Origin: Hydrogenophaga sp. RAC07
Lineage (GTDB): Bacteria; Pseudomonadota; Gammaproteobacteria; Burkholderiales; Burkholderiaceae_C
DNA length: 64,000 nucleotides
Assembly (NCBI RefSeq): GCF_001713375.1
Contig: NZ_CP016449.1
Span: 1,736,001 to 1,800,000 of the forward strand
Reading direction: 5' to 3'
The translations under genes were made by a program, and so were the position numbers. The notes under the pieces were generated by a model. The model did no database searches. It saw nothing but the letters and a program-made list of their open reading frames with translations, and had not been told where the DNA came from. Below are positions 45,801-54,904 of this stretch, piece by piece. Position 1 is the first letter of the stretch; every line of letters begins with the position of its first letter.

Positions 45801-47450
45801 ATGGTGACCACGCATGAAGTGTTCAACCAGCCCGCGCCGCTGGTCGACACCAACCTGTTCAGCGCCAACCGGGCCATGCAGGCCGCGCTGGCGTTCAATG
45901 CACCCGCGCTTGACACGGCGCCGCTGCACGCGCTGGGCGCTGTGGTGGGCAGCGGCGAGATGCAGACGCATGCGCGGCTGGCCAACGTGCACACGCCGCA
46001 GCTCAAGACGCACAACCGCTTTGGGCAGCGCATCGACCAGGTGGAGTTTCACCCGAGTTACCACGCGCTGATGACCGAGGCGGTGGCAGCAGGTCTGCAC
46101 GGCACAGCGTTTTCCGCCGAGCAGCAGGCCACCGGCCATGCCCACCAGTTGCGCGCCGCCGGCTTCATGCTCTTCACCGAGCTCGAACCTTCCATGCTGT
46201 GCCCCATCTCCATGAGCTATGCGGTGGCCCCCGCGCTCAAGGACAACCCGGCCATCTACAAGGACTGGGAAGCGGGCCTCACCAGCCGCGCCTACGACCC
46301 GCAACTCAAGGTCTGGCTCGACAAGACCGGGCTGACCATGGGCATGGGCATGACGGAGAAGCAGGGCGGCTCCGACGTGCGCGCGAACACCACGCGCGCC
46401 GAACCCGCCGGCACGGACGCCTGGGGCCAGCGCTTCAGCGTCACCGGCCACAAGTGGTTCTTCTCGGCGCCCATGTGCGACGCCTTCCTGATCCTGGCGC
46501 AAACCGCCAGCGGTCTGAGCTGCCTGTTTTTGCCGCGCGTGCTGCCCGACGGCTCGATGAACCAGCTCTTCATCCAGCGTCTGAAGGACAAGCTGGGCAA
46601 CAAGGCCAACGCGAGCTCCGAAGTGGAGTTCGTCGGTGCCAGTGCCTGGCTGGTGGGCGAGGAGGGTCGGGGCATCCCGCAGATCCTGGCCATGGGCACC
46701 ATGACGCGGCTGGACTGCGCGCTGGGCACCAGCGGCCTGATGCGCCAGGCGCTGAGCCTTGCGCTCAACCACACGGCCCAGCGCAAGGCCTTCGGCAAAA
46801 CACTGATCGACCAGCCGCTGATGAAGAACGTGCTGGCCGACCTGGCCCTCGAATCGGAAGCCGCGACCGCGCTGGCCCTGCGCCTGGCACGCAGCTTCGA
46901 CCGCACCGACGATGCCCACGAGCAGGTGATGAACCGCCTGCTCACGCCGGTGGCCAAGTTCTGGATCTGCAAGCGCGGCAGCCACTTTGCGCAGGAGGCC
47001 ATGGAATGCCTGGGTGGCAACGGCTATGTGGAAGAGGGCGGTGAAGGCGTGATGGCGCGCATCTACCGCGAGATGCCGCTGAACTCCATTTGGGAGGGAG
47101 CCGGCAACATCATGGCCATCGACTTGCTGCGCGCGCTGCGCAAGGCCGACGCGGCTGCCGCGCTGGCCCACGAGCTCGCCCCGGCACGCGGCATGCACCC
47201 CGCGCTGGACCGCCTCGCCGCGCAACTGCCCATCCGTGTGGAAGAGATGGCCACCGAAATGGAAGCCCGCCGCCTCGCGCAGGACGTGGCGCTGGCCGTG
47301 CAGGCCGCGCTGCTCGCGCAGACCGCGCCCGCCGCCGTGTTCGGCGCCTTCTGCGATTCGCGCATCGGCGGCGAGTGGGGCCACAGCTTCGGCTCGCTGG
47401 GCGCCGGTGTCGACTTCGACGCCATACTCACCCGCGCCTTGCCGCACTGA
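45801..47450 (+). CDS. aidB: AidB-like acyl-CoA dehydrogenase family protein
   Basis: The 549-residue flavoprotein starts with HEVFNQPAPLVDTNLFSANRAM, a stretch typical of AidB, the alkylation-induced member of the acyl-CoA dehydrogenase family, and keeps the family block MGMTEKQGGSDVRANTTRAEP and EAMECLGGNGYVEE. AidB of E. coli binds DNA and FAD and has weak isovaleryl-CoA dehydrogenase activity. Here the surrounding acyl-CoA genes suggest a dehydrogenase role, while ogt 2.4 kb downstream leaves an alkylation-response role open. It lies 16 nt after the reductase gene. Confidence 0.85.
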   Translation: MVTTHEVFNQPAPLVDTNLFSANRAMQAALAFNAPALDTAPLHALGAVVGSGEMQTHARLANVHTPQLKTHNRFGQRIDQVEFHPSYHALMTEAVAAGLHGTAFSAEQQATGHAHQLRAAGFMLFTELEPSMLCPISMSYAVAPALKDNPAIYKDWEAGLTSRAYDPQLKVWLDKTGLTMGMGMTEKQGGSDVRANTTRAEPAGTDAWGQRFSVTGHKWFFSAPMCDAFLILAQTASGLSCLFLPRVLPDGSMNQLFIQRLKDKLGNKANASSEVEFVGASAWLVGEEGRGIPQILAMGTMTRLDCALGTSGLMRQALSLALNHTAQRKAFGKTLIDQPLMKNVLADLALESEAATALALRLARSFDRTDDAHEQVMNRLLTPVAKFWICKRGSHFAQEAMECLGGNGYVEEGGEGVMARIYREMPLNSIWEGAGNIMAIDLLRALRKADAAAALAHELAPARGMHPALDRLAAQLPIRVEEMATEMEARRLAQDVALAVQAALLAQTAPAAVFGAFCDSRIGGEWGHSFGSLGAGVDFDAILTRALPH

Positions 47451-47470
47451 ACAACGACCCCGGAGACACC

Positions 47471-48406
47471 ATGTCCGACCTCATCCTGCACCACTACCCC
47501 ACGTCCCCGTTCTCGGAAAAGGTGCGCCTGATCCTGGGCCACAAGAAGCTCGGCTGGCAGAGCGTGAACATCCCGCGCATCATGCCCAAGCCCGATGTGA
47601 TCACCCTCACGGGCGGCTACCGCCGCACGCCCTTTCTCCAGATCGGAGCCGACATCTATTGCGACACCGCCCTCATCTGCGACGTGCTCGAACACCACCA
47701 GCCCGAGCCCACGCTCTACCCCGAGCACCTCAAGGGCATGGCGCGGGTGCTCGCGCAGTGGGCCGACAGCACGCTGTTCTGGGCCGCCATGGGATACAAC
47801 CTCAGCCCCAAGGGCGCGGCCGCGCTGTTTGCCGGTCAGCCGCCCGAAGCTGCCCAGGCCTTCGCGGCCGACCGTGGCGCGATGCGAACCGGCATGACCA
47901 GCCTGCGCCCGGGCGACGCCACCGCCGCCTACAAGAGCTATTTGCGCCGCCTCTCGACCATGGTGGAAATGCACCCCTTCCTGTTGGGTGATGCGCCCTG
48001 CGTGGCCGACTTCGCCGCCTACCACCCGCTGTGGTTCAGCCGCGTGGTCAACCCCGCCATGGCGGGCATCCTGGAGGCCACGCCACATGTCGTCGAGTGG
48101 ATGGACCGCATGGCCGCCATCGGCCACGGCCAGATGAGCAAGCTCACGGCCACCGAGGCCATTGCCATCGCCGCAGCGGCGCAACCCGCACCACACGCCG
48201 ACGACACCTTCCAGGACGATCACGGCATCGCGCTGGGCAGCCGGGTGACCATCAGCGCCGAGACCTTTGGCCAGGAACCCACCGAAGGCATCCTGCGCGC
48301 CGCCACCCGCACCCGCTACACGCTGGAGCGCACCGACGAGCGCGCGGGCTTGCTGCACGTGCACTTTCCGCGCATCGGTTTTGTGCTGAGGGAAGTGCGC
48401 GCTTGA
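47471..48406 (+). CDS. glutathione S-transferase family protein with extra C-terminal domain
   Basis: The 311-residue protein has an N-terminal thioredoxin-like GST domain (LILHHYPTSPFSEKVRLIL, cis-proline region RRTPFLQIGADIYCDTALI, about residues 1-80) and the helical GST domain to about 225. A further 75-80 residues (from about residue 235; IALGSRVTISAETFGQEPTEG onward) look beta-rich and are not part of a normal GST of about 220 residues. The catalytic Ser/Tyr position is occupied by serine in TSPFSEK. It lies 20 nt after the AidB-like gene, and the GNAT gene overlaps its stop by 4 nt. Confidence 0.83.
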   Translation: MSDLILHHYPTSPFSEKVRLILGHKKLGWQSVNIPRIMPKPDVITLTGGYRRTPFLQIGADIYCDTALICDVLEHHQPEPTLYPEHLKGMARVLAQWADSTLFWAAMGYNLSPKGAAALFAGQPPEAAQAFAADRGAMRTGMTSLRPGDATAAYKSYLRRLSTMVEMHPFLLGDAPCVADFAAYHPLWFSRVVNPAMAGILEATPHVVEWMDRMAAIGHGQMSKLTATEAIAIAAAAQPAPHADDTFQDDHGIALGSRVTISAETFGQEPTEGILRAATRTRYTLERTDERAGLLHVHFPRIGFVLREVRA

Positions 48407-48876
48407 GACCCGAAGGACCCACGCACTGGCGCTGCCTCCCGTTCGATGCGCTTTCGGCCCGCGCGCTCTACCGCCTGCTCGAGCTGCGCAGCCAGGTGTT
48501 TGTTGTCGAACAGGCCTGTGTGTTTCAGGACATGGACGGCGCCGATGCGCAGTGCATGCACGTGCTCGCCGAATCCCACCAGCCTGGCGGCATCGAGCTG
48601 ATGGCATACGCGCGGCTGGTGCCTGCGGGACTGAAGTACGCCGAGGCCAGCATCGGCCGCGTGGTCACGAGTCCCGTCACACGTGGCAGCGGCATCGGGC
48701 ATGTGCTGGTACGCCAGTCGGTGCAGATGCTGTACGGCCTGTGGGGCGTGCAGCCCATCCGCATCGGCGCGCAGGCGCACCTGCAGGGCTTCTACGCACA
48801 ACACGGCTTCGAGCCCGACGGACCGGTTTACCTTGAAGACGGCATCGACCACATCGAGATGGTGCGAGCCGCCTGA
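48403..48876 (+). CDS. ElaA-like GNAT family N-acetyltransferase
   Basis: The 157-residue protein matches the ElaA group of GNAT enzymes: ARALYRLLELRSQVFVVEQACVFQDMDGAD at the N-terminus, then the acetyl-CoA-binding region IGRVVTSPVTRGSGIGHVLVRQS and a C-terminal GFYAQHGFEPDGPVYLEDGIDHIEM. The substrate is unknown. The start is TTG 48403, overlapping the GST stop (TTGA), so the two are translated together; the reading frame is open further upstream inside the GST gene but not homologous there. Confidence 0.85.
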   Translation: MRPEGPTHWRCLPFDALSARALYRLLELRSQVFVVEQACVFQDMDGADAQCMHVLAESHQPGGIELMAYARLVPAGLKYAEASIGRVVTSPVTRGSGIGHVLVRQSVQMLYGLWGVQPIRIGAQAHLQGFYAQHGFEPDGPVYLEDGIDHIEMVRAA

Positions 48877-48900
48877 ATTTTTCACACACAGGAGACATCC

Positions 48901-49806
48901 ATGATTCAAGACTTCCAAGGCAAAAGCGCCGTGCTCACCGGCGCGGGCTCGGGTTTCGGGCTCGAATGCGCGCGCATCGGCGCAAAGCTCGGCATGAACC
49001 TGGTGCTGGTCGACGTGCAACAGGACGCACTCGACGCAGCGACCGCCGAGATCGAGGCCACGGGCGTCAAGGTGCTGTCGCGCAAGGTCGACGTGTCGAG
49101 CACCGAGCAGATGGAAGCACTGGCCGCCGATGTGGAGAAGACCTTCGGCGCACCGCACTTCGTCTTCAACAACGCCGGTGTGGGCTCGGGTGGCCTGATC
49201 TGGGAAAACTCGGTGAAAGACTGGGAGTGGGTGCTGGGCGTGAACCTCTGGGGCGTGGTGCACGGCGTGCGCCTGTTCACCCCCATGATGCTGGCCGCCG
49301 CGAAAAAAGACCCGGCCTGGCGCGGCCACATCGTGAACACCGCCAGCATGGCCGGCCTGCTCACGCCGCCCAACATGGGCATCTACAACGTGAGCAAACA
49401 CGCGGTGGTGAGCCTCACCGAAACGCTGTACCAGGACCTGAAGCTGGTGAGCGACCAGGTGAGTGCGAGCGTGCTGTGTCCGTACTTCGTGCCCACCGGC
49501 ATCAGCCAGAGCCACCGCAACAAGCCGGCCGAACTGGCCGACGAGAAGGCCACGCAAAGCCAGCTGATCGGCCAGGCCCAGAGCGACAAGGCTGTGAGCT
49601 CCGGCAAGGTCACCGCCGCGCAGGTGGCGCAGCTGGTGTTCGACGCCATCACCGCCGACCAGTTCTACATCTTCAGCCACCCGCGTGCACTGGGCAATGT
49701 GCGTGCGCGCATGGAAGGCATCGTGAACATCACCAACCCGGCCGACCCGTTTCATGAGCGGCCGGAAATCGGCGTGGCCTTGCGCGCGGCGCTGCGCGCA
49801 GCCTGA
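48901..49806 (+). CDS. SDR family NAD(P)-dependent oxidoreductase
   Basis: The 301-residue short-chain dehydrogenase has VLTGAGSGFGLECA (cofactor site, about residues 11-24), FNNAGVGSGG, the catalytic serine in VNTASMAGLL and the YxxxK motif in YNVSKHAVVS. Its closest general type is the broad group of SDRs annotated as short-chain alcohol dehydrogenases in fatty-acid clusters. AGGAGACATCC precedes the ATG. It differs clearly from the SDR at 43527, so it is not a recent duplicate. Confidence 0.9.
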   Translation: MIQDFQGKSAVLTGAGSGFGLECARIGAKLGMNLVLVDVQQDALDAATAEIEATGVKVLSRKVDVSSTEQMEALAADVEKTFGAPHFVFNNAGVGSGGLIWENSVKDWEWVLGVNLWGVVHGVRLFTPMMLAAAKKDPAWRGHIVNTASMAGLLTPPNMGIYNVSKHAVVSLTETLYQDLKLVSDQVSASVLCPYFVPTGISQSHRNKPAELADEKATQSQLIGQAQSDKAVSSGKVTAAQVAQLVFDAITADQFYIFSHPRALGNVRARMEGIVNITNPADPFHERPEIGVALRAALRAA

Positions 49807-49813
49807 ACCTGCG

Positions 49814-50365
49814 ATGGGTGAGGGCGGTCACGCGCTGTTCGACACCGCCCTCGGTGTCTGCGGCATCGCGTGGGGGCTGGGTGGCGTGGTGGCGGTGCAG
49901 CTGCCCGAATCCGATGACCGGCGCACGCGCGCCCGCTTGCTGACCGGCTTGCCGTTGCTGCCCGAGGTGGCCATGCCGCCCCCAGCGGTGCAAGCCGCCA
50001 TCGACGGCGTGCAGGCATTGCTCAAAGGCGAATCACGCGACCTGTGCGAGGTGGCACTCGACATGTCGCGCCTCACCCCGTTCCAGCGCGAGGTTTACGC
50101 CCTGGCCCGAGCCATTCCACCCGGCCGGACCCGCACCTACGGTGAACTTGCGCGCGAACTGGGCGATGTGGGCTTGTCGCGCGCCGTGGGTCAGGCGCTG
50201 GGCCACAACCCGTTCGCGCCCATCGTTCCCTGCCACCGCGTGCTCGCGGCGGGCAACCGGCCGGGCGGTTTCTCGGCCAGTGGGGGTGCGATCACCAAGC
50301 TGCGCATGCTGGCAATCGAGGGCGCGCGGCCTTCGGGCACGGCGTCGTTGTTCGACGACACCTGA
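49814..50365 (+). CDS. ogt: methylated-DNA--[protein]-cysteine S-methyltransferase
   Basis: This DNA repair protein moves alkyl groups from O6-alkylguanine to its own cysteine, C140 in IVPCHRV. The 183 residues also contain the helix-turn-helix region PPGRTRTYGELARELG and the asparagine hinge GHNPFAPIVP. There is no N-terminal Ada domain, so it is the Ogt/MGMT type. ATG 49814 starts 7 nt after the SDR stop. It converges on the antiporter gene with 4 nt between them. Confidence 0.92.
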   Translation: MGEGGHALFDTALGVCGIAWGLGGVVAVQLPESDDRRTRARLLTGLPLLPEVAMPPPAVQAAIDGVQALLKGESRDLCEVALDMSRLTPFQREVYALARAIPPGRTRTYGELARELGDVGLSRAVGQALGHNPFAPIVPCHRVLAAGNRPGGFSASGGAITKLRMLAIEGARPSGTASLFDDT

Positions 50366-50369
50366 GCGG

Positions 50370-52157
50370 TCAGGCCGGGTCCTGGGCCGTCTGGTGCGCG
50401 GCGGCCTTCTTCACCTGGTTGCCCAGCACCAGCGCGCGACCGGCAAACAGACCACCCGCGGCTTCCATGTCCATGCGTTCGGCGTCGCGCCGACGCAAAT
50501 GCTCCATCACCTCGTCGGCTTCTTCCTCCGCGGCACCCAGCGTCAACACAGCCTGGCGCCCCATGGCCATGGCGGACTCGAAGGTTTCGCGCACGAGGTA
50601 GCCCACATCGGCCTTGCGCAACTCCAGCACGTGCTCGCGGTCGAAGGCGCGCACCAGCAGTTCGGCCTGGGGGAAATCGGTTCTGGCCAGTTCGGCGATG
50701 CGGGTGGCGGCTTCCTTGCTGTCCAGGCAGACCAGGATGGCGCTGGCCGAGTGCGCGCCTGCGGCGTGCAACACATCGGCGCGGCAACCGTCACCGTAAT
50801 AGACCTTGAAGCCATAGGCCTCGGCGTCGCGGATCATCTGCACGTTGTTGTCGATGATGGTGATGCTGGCGCCGCGCGCGATCACGCCCTGGCTGGCGAT
50901 CTGGCCGAAACGGCCGAAGCCGATCACCAGCACGCTGGCGGCCTGGCCATTCACCGCCTCGATGCCCTCCATGGACACGCCGGGCTTCGTGGCCAGGCGC
51001 CGGTGCACCAGCACCACCAGCGGCGTGAGCGCCATGGACAGCACCACGATGGCGGTCATGTTGGCGTTGACCACCGGGTCGATCACTTTCGCGCCCAAGG
51101 CCGCTGCAAACAGCACAAATGCGAACTCGCCGCCCTGCGCCATGAGCACGGCTCGGTCCAGCGCGTCGGCGTGTGAGCTTTTCGCGAAGCGCGCCACACC
51201 GTAGATGCACAGCGCCTTGACCACCATCATGGCCACCACACCGGCCACGATCAGCGGCCAGTTGCTGGCCACGGCGGCGAGGTCCAGCGACATGCCCACG
51301 CTCAGGAAGAACAGACCCAGCAAGAGCCCGCGGAAGGGCTCGATGTCGGCTTCGAGTTGGTGGCGGAAGGTCGATTCCGACAACAGCACACCGGCCAGAA
51401 ACGCACCCATGGCCATGGACAGGCCACCCACCTGCATGAGCAGTGCCGCGCCCAGCACCACCAGCAGGGCGGCGGCGGTCATGACCTCGCGCGCCTTGGC
51501 GTTGGCCAACACACGGAAGAGGGGGTTGAGCAGCCACACGCCCGCAGCCACGAGCGCAACCAGCGAACCCAGCGCCAGGCCGATGGTGGCCCAGCGCGAC
51601 GAGGTGGCGGCGACCGTGCCCGCCAGATCGGGCGGCGCCATGAAGGTCACCACGGCGAGCAGCGGCACGATCAGCAGGTCTTCAAACAGCAGGATGGCCA
51701 CGATCTTCTGCCCGCGCGGCTGTGCCATGTCGCCGCGTTCACCCAACAGCTGCATCACCACGGCCGTGGAGGTGAGCACAAAGCCCATGGCACTCACGAA
51801 CGACACCGGCAGCGAGAAGCCGAAGGCCAGACCCACGCCGGTGAGCAGCAGGCCGCACACCACCACCTGCAGGCTGCCCAGGCCGAAGATCGCGCGGCGC
51901 AGGCTCCACAGGTGCGAAGGCTGCATTTCCAGCCCGATGACAAACAGGTACATGACCACGCCCAGCTCGGCCGTGTGCAGGATGGTCGCGGGGTCGCTGA
52001 TGAGTGCAAGGCCGAACGGTCCGATGGCCAGGCCTGCGGCCAGGTAACCCAGCACCGAGCCCAGGCCCAGGCGTTTGAACAGGGGCACGGCCACCACGGC
52101 AGCGCCGAGCAGGGTCACAACTTTGAGCAGATCGCCTGCACTGCCTTCAACGGCCAT
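50370..52157 (-). CDS. CPA2 family monovalent cation:proton antiporter (KefB/KefC-like)
   Basis: The 595-residue membrane protein has an N-terminal Na+/H+-exchanger domain of about 12 hydrophobic segments (to about residue 385), then a TrkA-N/RCK nucleotide-binding domain beginning VLVIGFGRFGQIASQG and including IIDNNVQMIRDAEAYGFKVYYGDGCRADVL. This is the layout of KefB/KefC glutathione-gated K+ efflux systems and related antiporters. No KefG-type accessory gene is next to it. ATG 52157 starts the first membrane segment; the frame upstream is not protein-like. GGAG lies before the start. Confidence 0.9.
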   Translation of the reverse strand: MAVEGSAGDLLKVVTLLGAAVVAVPLFKRLGLGSVLGYLAAGLAIGPFGLALISDPATILHTAELGVVMYLFVIGLEMQPSHLWSLRRAIFGLGSLQVVVCGLLLTGVGLAFGFSLPVSFVSAMGFVLTSTAVVMQLLGERGDMAQPRGQKIVAILLFEDLLIVPLLAVVTFMAPPDLAGTVAATSSRWATIGLALGSLVALVAAGVWLLNPLFRVLANAKAREVMTAAALLVVLGAALLMQVGGLSMAMGAFLAGVLLSESTFRHQLEADIEPFRGLLLGLFFLSVGMSLDLAAVASNWPLIVAGVVAMMVVKALCIYGVARFAKSSHADALDRAVLMAQGGEFAFVLFAAALGAKVIDPVVNANMTAIVVLSMALTPLVVLVHRRLATKPGVSMEGIEAVNGQAASVLVIGFGRFGQIASQGVIARGASITIIDNNVQMIRDAEAYGFKVYYGDGCRADVLHAAGAHSASAILVCLDSKEAATRIAELARTDFPQAELLVRAFDREHVLELRKADVGYLVRETFESAMAMGRQAVLTLGAAEEEADEVMEHLRRRDAERMDMEAAGGLFAGRALVLGNQVKKAAAHQTAQDPA

Positions 52158-52266
52158 GGGGAACTCCGGGTGGGTGGTTCGACGAAAAGCGAAATTGTGA
52201 CGCACGCGCCCGCCGCCTGCACCAGAGCGTGCCGCCCGTGCACAGGCAATGCCATCGGCCGGCAGA

Positions 52267-52272
52267 GACAAT
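52267..52272 (+). promoter_or_regulatory. -10 box close to the start of the Bcr/CflA-type exporter gene
   Basis: GACAAT ends 8 nt before ATG 52281, so the transcript would have a leader of 0-2 nt. A ribosome binding site is not evident, which agrees with leaderless initiation. Confidence 0.4.
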
Positions 52273-52280
52273 ACGTGGCT

Positions 52281-53495
52281 ATGTTCATTTCCCGCTACCT
52301 CAAGATGGCCCTGATCCTGGGCCTGCTCTCCGCCATTGGTCCCTTTGCGATCGACATGTACCTGCCCGCGCTGCCCGACATCGGGCGCAGCCTGGGGGCC
52401 GACGTCGGTCCGGTTCAATTCAGCCTGACGGCCTTTTTCCTGGCCCTCGGCGTGGGCCAGTTGCTCTACGGCCCGGTCTCCGACATGGTGGGCCGCAAGC
52501 CGCCGCTGTACTTTGGTCTGGGCCTGTTCACGCTGGCCAGCATCGGCTGCGCGCTGGCCACCGACATTGAAACCCTGGTGTTTCTTCGTTTTCTGCAAGG
52601 GCTCGGCGCGGCCGCCGGCATGGCGATTCCGCGCGCCGTCGTGCGCGACCTGCACACCGGGGCCGACGCTGCGCGCCTCATGTCGCTGCTGATGCTGGTG
52701 TTCAGCGTCTCACCCATCCTGGCGCCGCTGGTGGGCAGCGGGGTGATTGCGCTGACCGGCTGGCGCGGGGTGTTCTGGGCCGTGGCCCTGGCCTCGGTGG
52801 CCGGGTTGGCGCTGGTGCATGGCGCTCTGCAGGAAACCCGCAGCGCTGCCGACCGTGTGGAGAGCAGCCTGGGCAGCGCCTTGCGTGCCTATGGTCTGCT
52901 GCTGCGCGACTGGCATTACCTGGGCCTTGTGGGCATCGGCAGCACCGCCATGGCGGGCTTCTTTGTCTACCTGGCGGGTTCGCCGTTTGTGCTCATCCAC
53001 CACTACGGCCTCACGCCCGTGCAGTACAGCCTGGCGTTTTCGTTCAACGCCATGGCCTTCATCGGCGCATCGCAGTTCACCGGGCTGCTGGGCCGGCGCT
53101 TTGGACTGGTGCGGCTGGTCAAGGCCGCGGCCAGCGCCTCTGGGCTGGCCATGTCGTTGCTGCTGGTGTACTACCTCGCCGGAGGTGACCAGCTCGCCGT
53201 GTTGATTGCCTTGTACTTCGTGGCCAGCGGCTTCATGGGCCTGGTCATTCCCACCACCTCGGTGCTCGCACTGGAAAAACACGGCGCCATCGCCGGCACC
53301 GCTTCGGCCTTGCTGGGCACGCTGCAGATGCTGGGCGGCGCAGCGGCCATGGCCATCGTGAGCCTGTTCGCCAACGGCAAGCCCCTGCCCATGGTGGTGG
53401 GCATGGCTTCGGGCGCGCTGATCGGTGTGGCGCTGACCTGGATCACGCTGGGTGGTGACGTCCGGTCGCACCTGGCGGCCGAGGCGCGCGGGTGA
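52281..53495 (+). CDS. Bcr/CflA-type multidrug efflux MFS transporter
   Basis: The 404-residue exporter has 12 predicted membrane segments and the Bcr/CflA markers: AIGPFAIDMYLPALPDIGRSLG in segment 1, motif A as GPVSDMVGRKPPLYFGL, and RFLQGLGAAAGMAIPRAVVRDL in segment 4. It should expel small hydrophobic compounds using the proton gradient. The next exporter gene overlaps it by 4 nt (GTGA). It is divergent from the CPA2 antiporter. Confidence 0.9.
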   Translation: MFISRYLKMALILGLLSAIGPFAIDMYLPALPDIGRSLGADVGPVQFSLTAFFLALGVGQLLYGPVSDMVGRKPPLYFGLGLFTLASIGCALATDIETLVFLRFLQGLGAAAGMAIPRAVVRDLHTGADAARLMSLLMLVFSVSPILAPLVGSGVIALTGWRGVFWAVALASVAGLALVHGALQETRSAADRVESSLGSALRAYGLLLRDWHYLGLVGIGSTAMAGFFVYLAGSPFVLIHHYGLTPVQYSLAFSFNAMAFIGASQFTGLLGRRFGLVRLVKAAASASGLAMSLLLVYYLAGGDQLAVLIALYFVASGFMGLVIPTTSVLALEKHGAIAGTASALLGTLQMLGGAAAMAIVSLFANGKPLPMVVGMASGALIGVALTWITLGGDVRSHLAAEARG

Positions 53496-54877
53496 ACCTG
53501 CAAGACGGTCTGTCACAACCCCAGCGCGGGCGGGCCGTGCTGGTGATCGTGTCGGGCATCGCCATGGCGGTGATGGACGGCAGCATCGTCAACCTGGCCC
53601 TGCCGGGCATCGCGCGCGAACTCAGCGCCCCCGCCTCGCAGGCGATCTGGGTGGTCAATGCCTACCAGATCGCATCACTCGTGATGCTGCTGCCATTGGC
53701 CGCGCTGGGCGACCGTTTGGGCTACCGGCGTGTCTACCTGGTGGGCATGCTGCTGTTCGTGCTGTCGTCGGTGCTGGCCATGCTGGCCGACTCGCTGTTG
53801 ATGTTGACCGCTGCACGCGCACTGCAGGGGCTGGGTGCCGCCGGCATCATGAGCGTGAACACCGCGCTGGTTCGCCTGATCTACCCGAGCGCGCGGCTGG
53901 GGCGCGGCATGGCGCTCAATTCCATGGTGGTGGCCACCTCGGCCATGGCCGGGCCGGCGGTGGCCGCGGCCATCCTGTCGGTCGGCTCCTGGCCGTGGCT
54001 GTTTGCCCTGAACCTGCCGCTCGGCCTGCTCACGCTGTGGATGGGCCGCCGTGACTTGCCCGCCAACCCGCCGCGCACCGAAGCGGCTCCGCAGTTCTCC
54101 TTGATCGACGTGCTGCTCAATGTGCTCATGTTCACACTGGTGTTCATCGGCGCCGAGCAGCTGGGCGTGCGCGGGGCCGCGGCACAGAGCGCGGCGCCGC
54201 TGGGCTGGGCTTTGTTGGTGGCCGGGGTGGCGGTGGGGGTGGTTTACCTGCGCCGGCAGTGGCACCTGGCCGCGCCGCTGTTTCCGCTGGACCTGCTGCG
54301 CATTCCCGTGTTCGCGTTGTCCATGGGTTCGTCGCTGGGCGCGTTCTGTGCGCAGATGTTGGCGTTTTTGAGTCTGCCGTTTCTGCTGCTCGAAGTGCAG
54401 GGCCGCACCCACATGGCGGCCGGCCTGATCCTCACGGCGTGGCCGCTGGCCACCGTGCTGGTGGCGCCCATCGCGGGGCGGCTGATCGGGCGCTACCCGG
54501 CCGGCTGGCTGGGCGGCATCGGCATGGTGGTGTTTGCCTGTGGCCTGCTGCTCGTGGGTCTGCGGCCCGAGCACGCCACCAGCCTGGACATGGCCTGGCG
54601 CCTGGCGCTGTGCGGCGCCGGTTTTGCGCTCTTCCAGTCGCCCAACAACCACACCATCGTGACCAGCGCACCCCTGCAGCGCAGCGGCGCGGCCAGCGGC
54701 ATGCTGGGCACGGCCCGGCTCACCGGGCAGACCCTGGGGGCGGTGATGCTGGCGGCGATTTACGCGGTGTGGAACCAGCACGACGGGCGGGGCGAAACGA
54801 TTGCGTTGTTTCTTGCCGCGGCTTGTGCCTTGCTCGCCGGGGTGAGCAGTTCCCTGCGGGTGCGCGCGGGTCGCTGA
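53492..54877 (+). CDS. DHA2-type MFS exporter (14-segment drug:H+ antiporter)
   Basis: The 461-residue protein has about 14 hydrophobic segments and the DHA2/EmrB-like signatures SGIAMAVMDGSIVNLALPGIA (with the membrane aspartate), WVVNAYQIASLVMLLPLAALGDRLGYRRVYLVG and RALQGLGAAGIMSVNTALV. GTG 53492 overlaps the stop of the preceding exporter gene, showing translational coupling of two exporters from different MFS families. Substrates are not known. Confidence 0.9.
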   Translation: MNLQDGLSQPQRGRAVLVIVSGIAMAVMDGSIVNLALPGIARELSAPASQAIWVVNAYQIASLVMLLPLAALGDRLGYRRVYLVGMLLFVLSSVLAMLADSLLMLTAARALQGLGAAGIMSVNTALVRLIYPSARLGRGMALNSMVVATSAMAGPAVAAAILSVGSWPWLFALNLPLGLLTLWMGRRDLPANPPRTEAAPQFSLIDVLLNVLMFTLVFIGAEQLGVRGAAAQSAAPLGWALLVAGVAVGVVYLRRQWHLAAPLFPLDLLRIPVFALSMGSSLGAFCAQMLAFLSLPFLLLEVQGRTHMAAGLILTAWPLATVLVAPIAGRLIGRYPAGWLGGIGMVVFACGLLLVGLRPEHATSLDMAWRLALCGAGFALFQSPNNHTIVTSAPLQRSGAASGMLGTARLTGQTLGAVMLAAIYAVWNQHDGRGETIALFLAAACALLAGVSSSLRVRAGR

Positions 54878-54890
54878 GACCGGCGCGCAC
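54860..54890. terminator. possible bidirectional hairpin between convergent genes
   Basis: GTGCGCGCGGGTC and GACCGGCGCGCAC pair with one mismatch around the loop GCTGA. It spans the stop codon of the exporter gene and faces the end of the response regulator gene. No T tail is present, so termination is only suggested. Confidence 0.3.
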
Positions 54891-54904
54891 CCGGGTCTGG
54901 ACGC

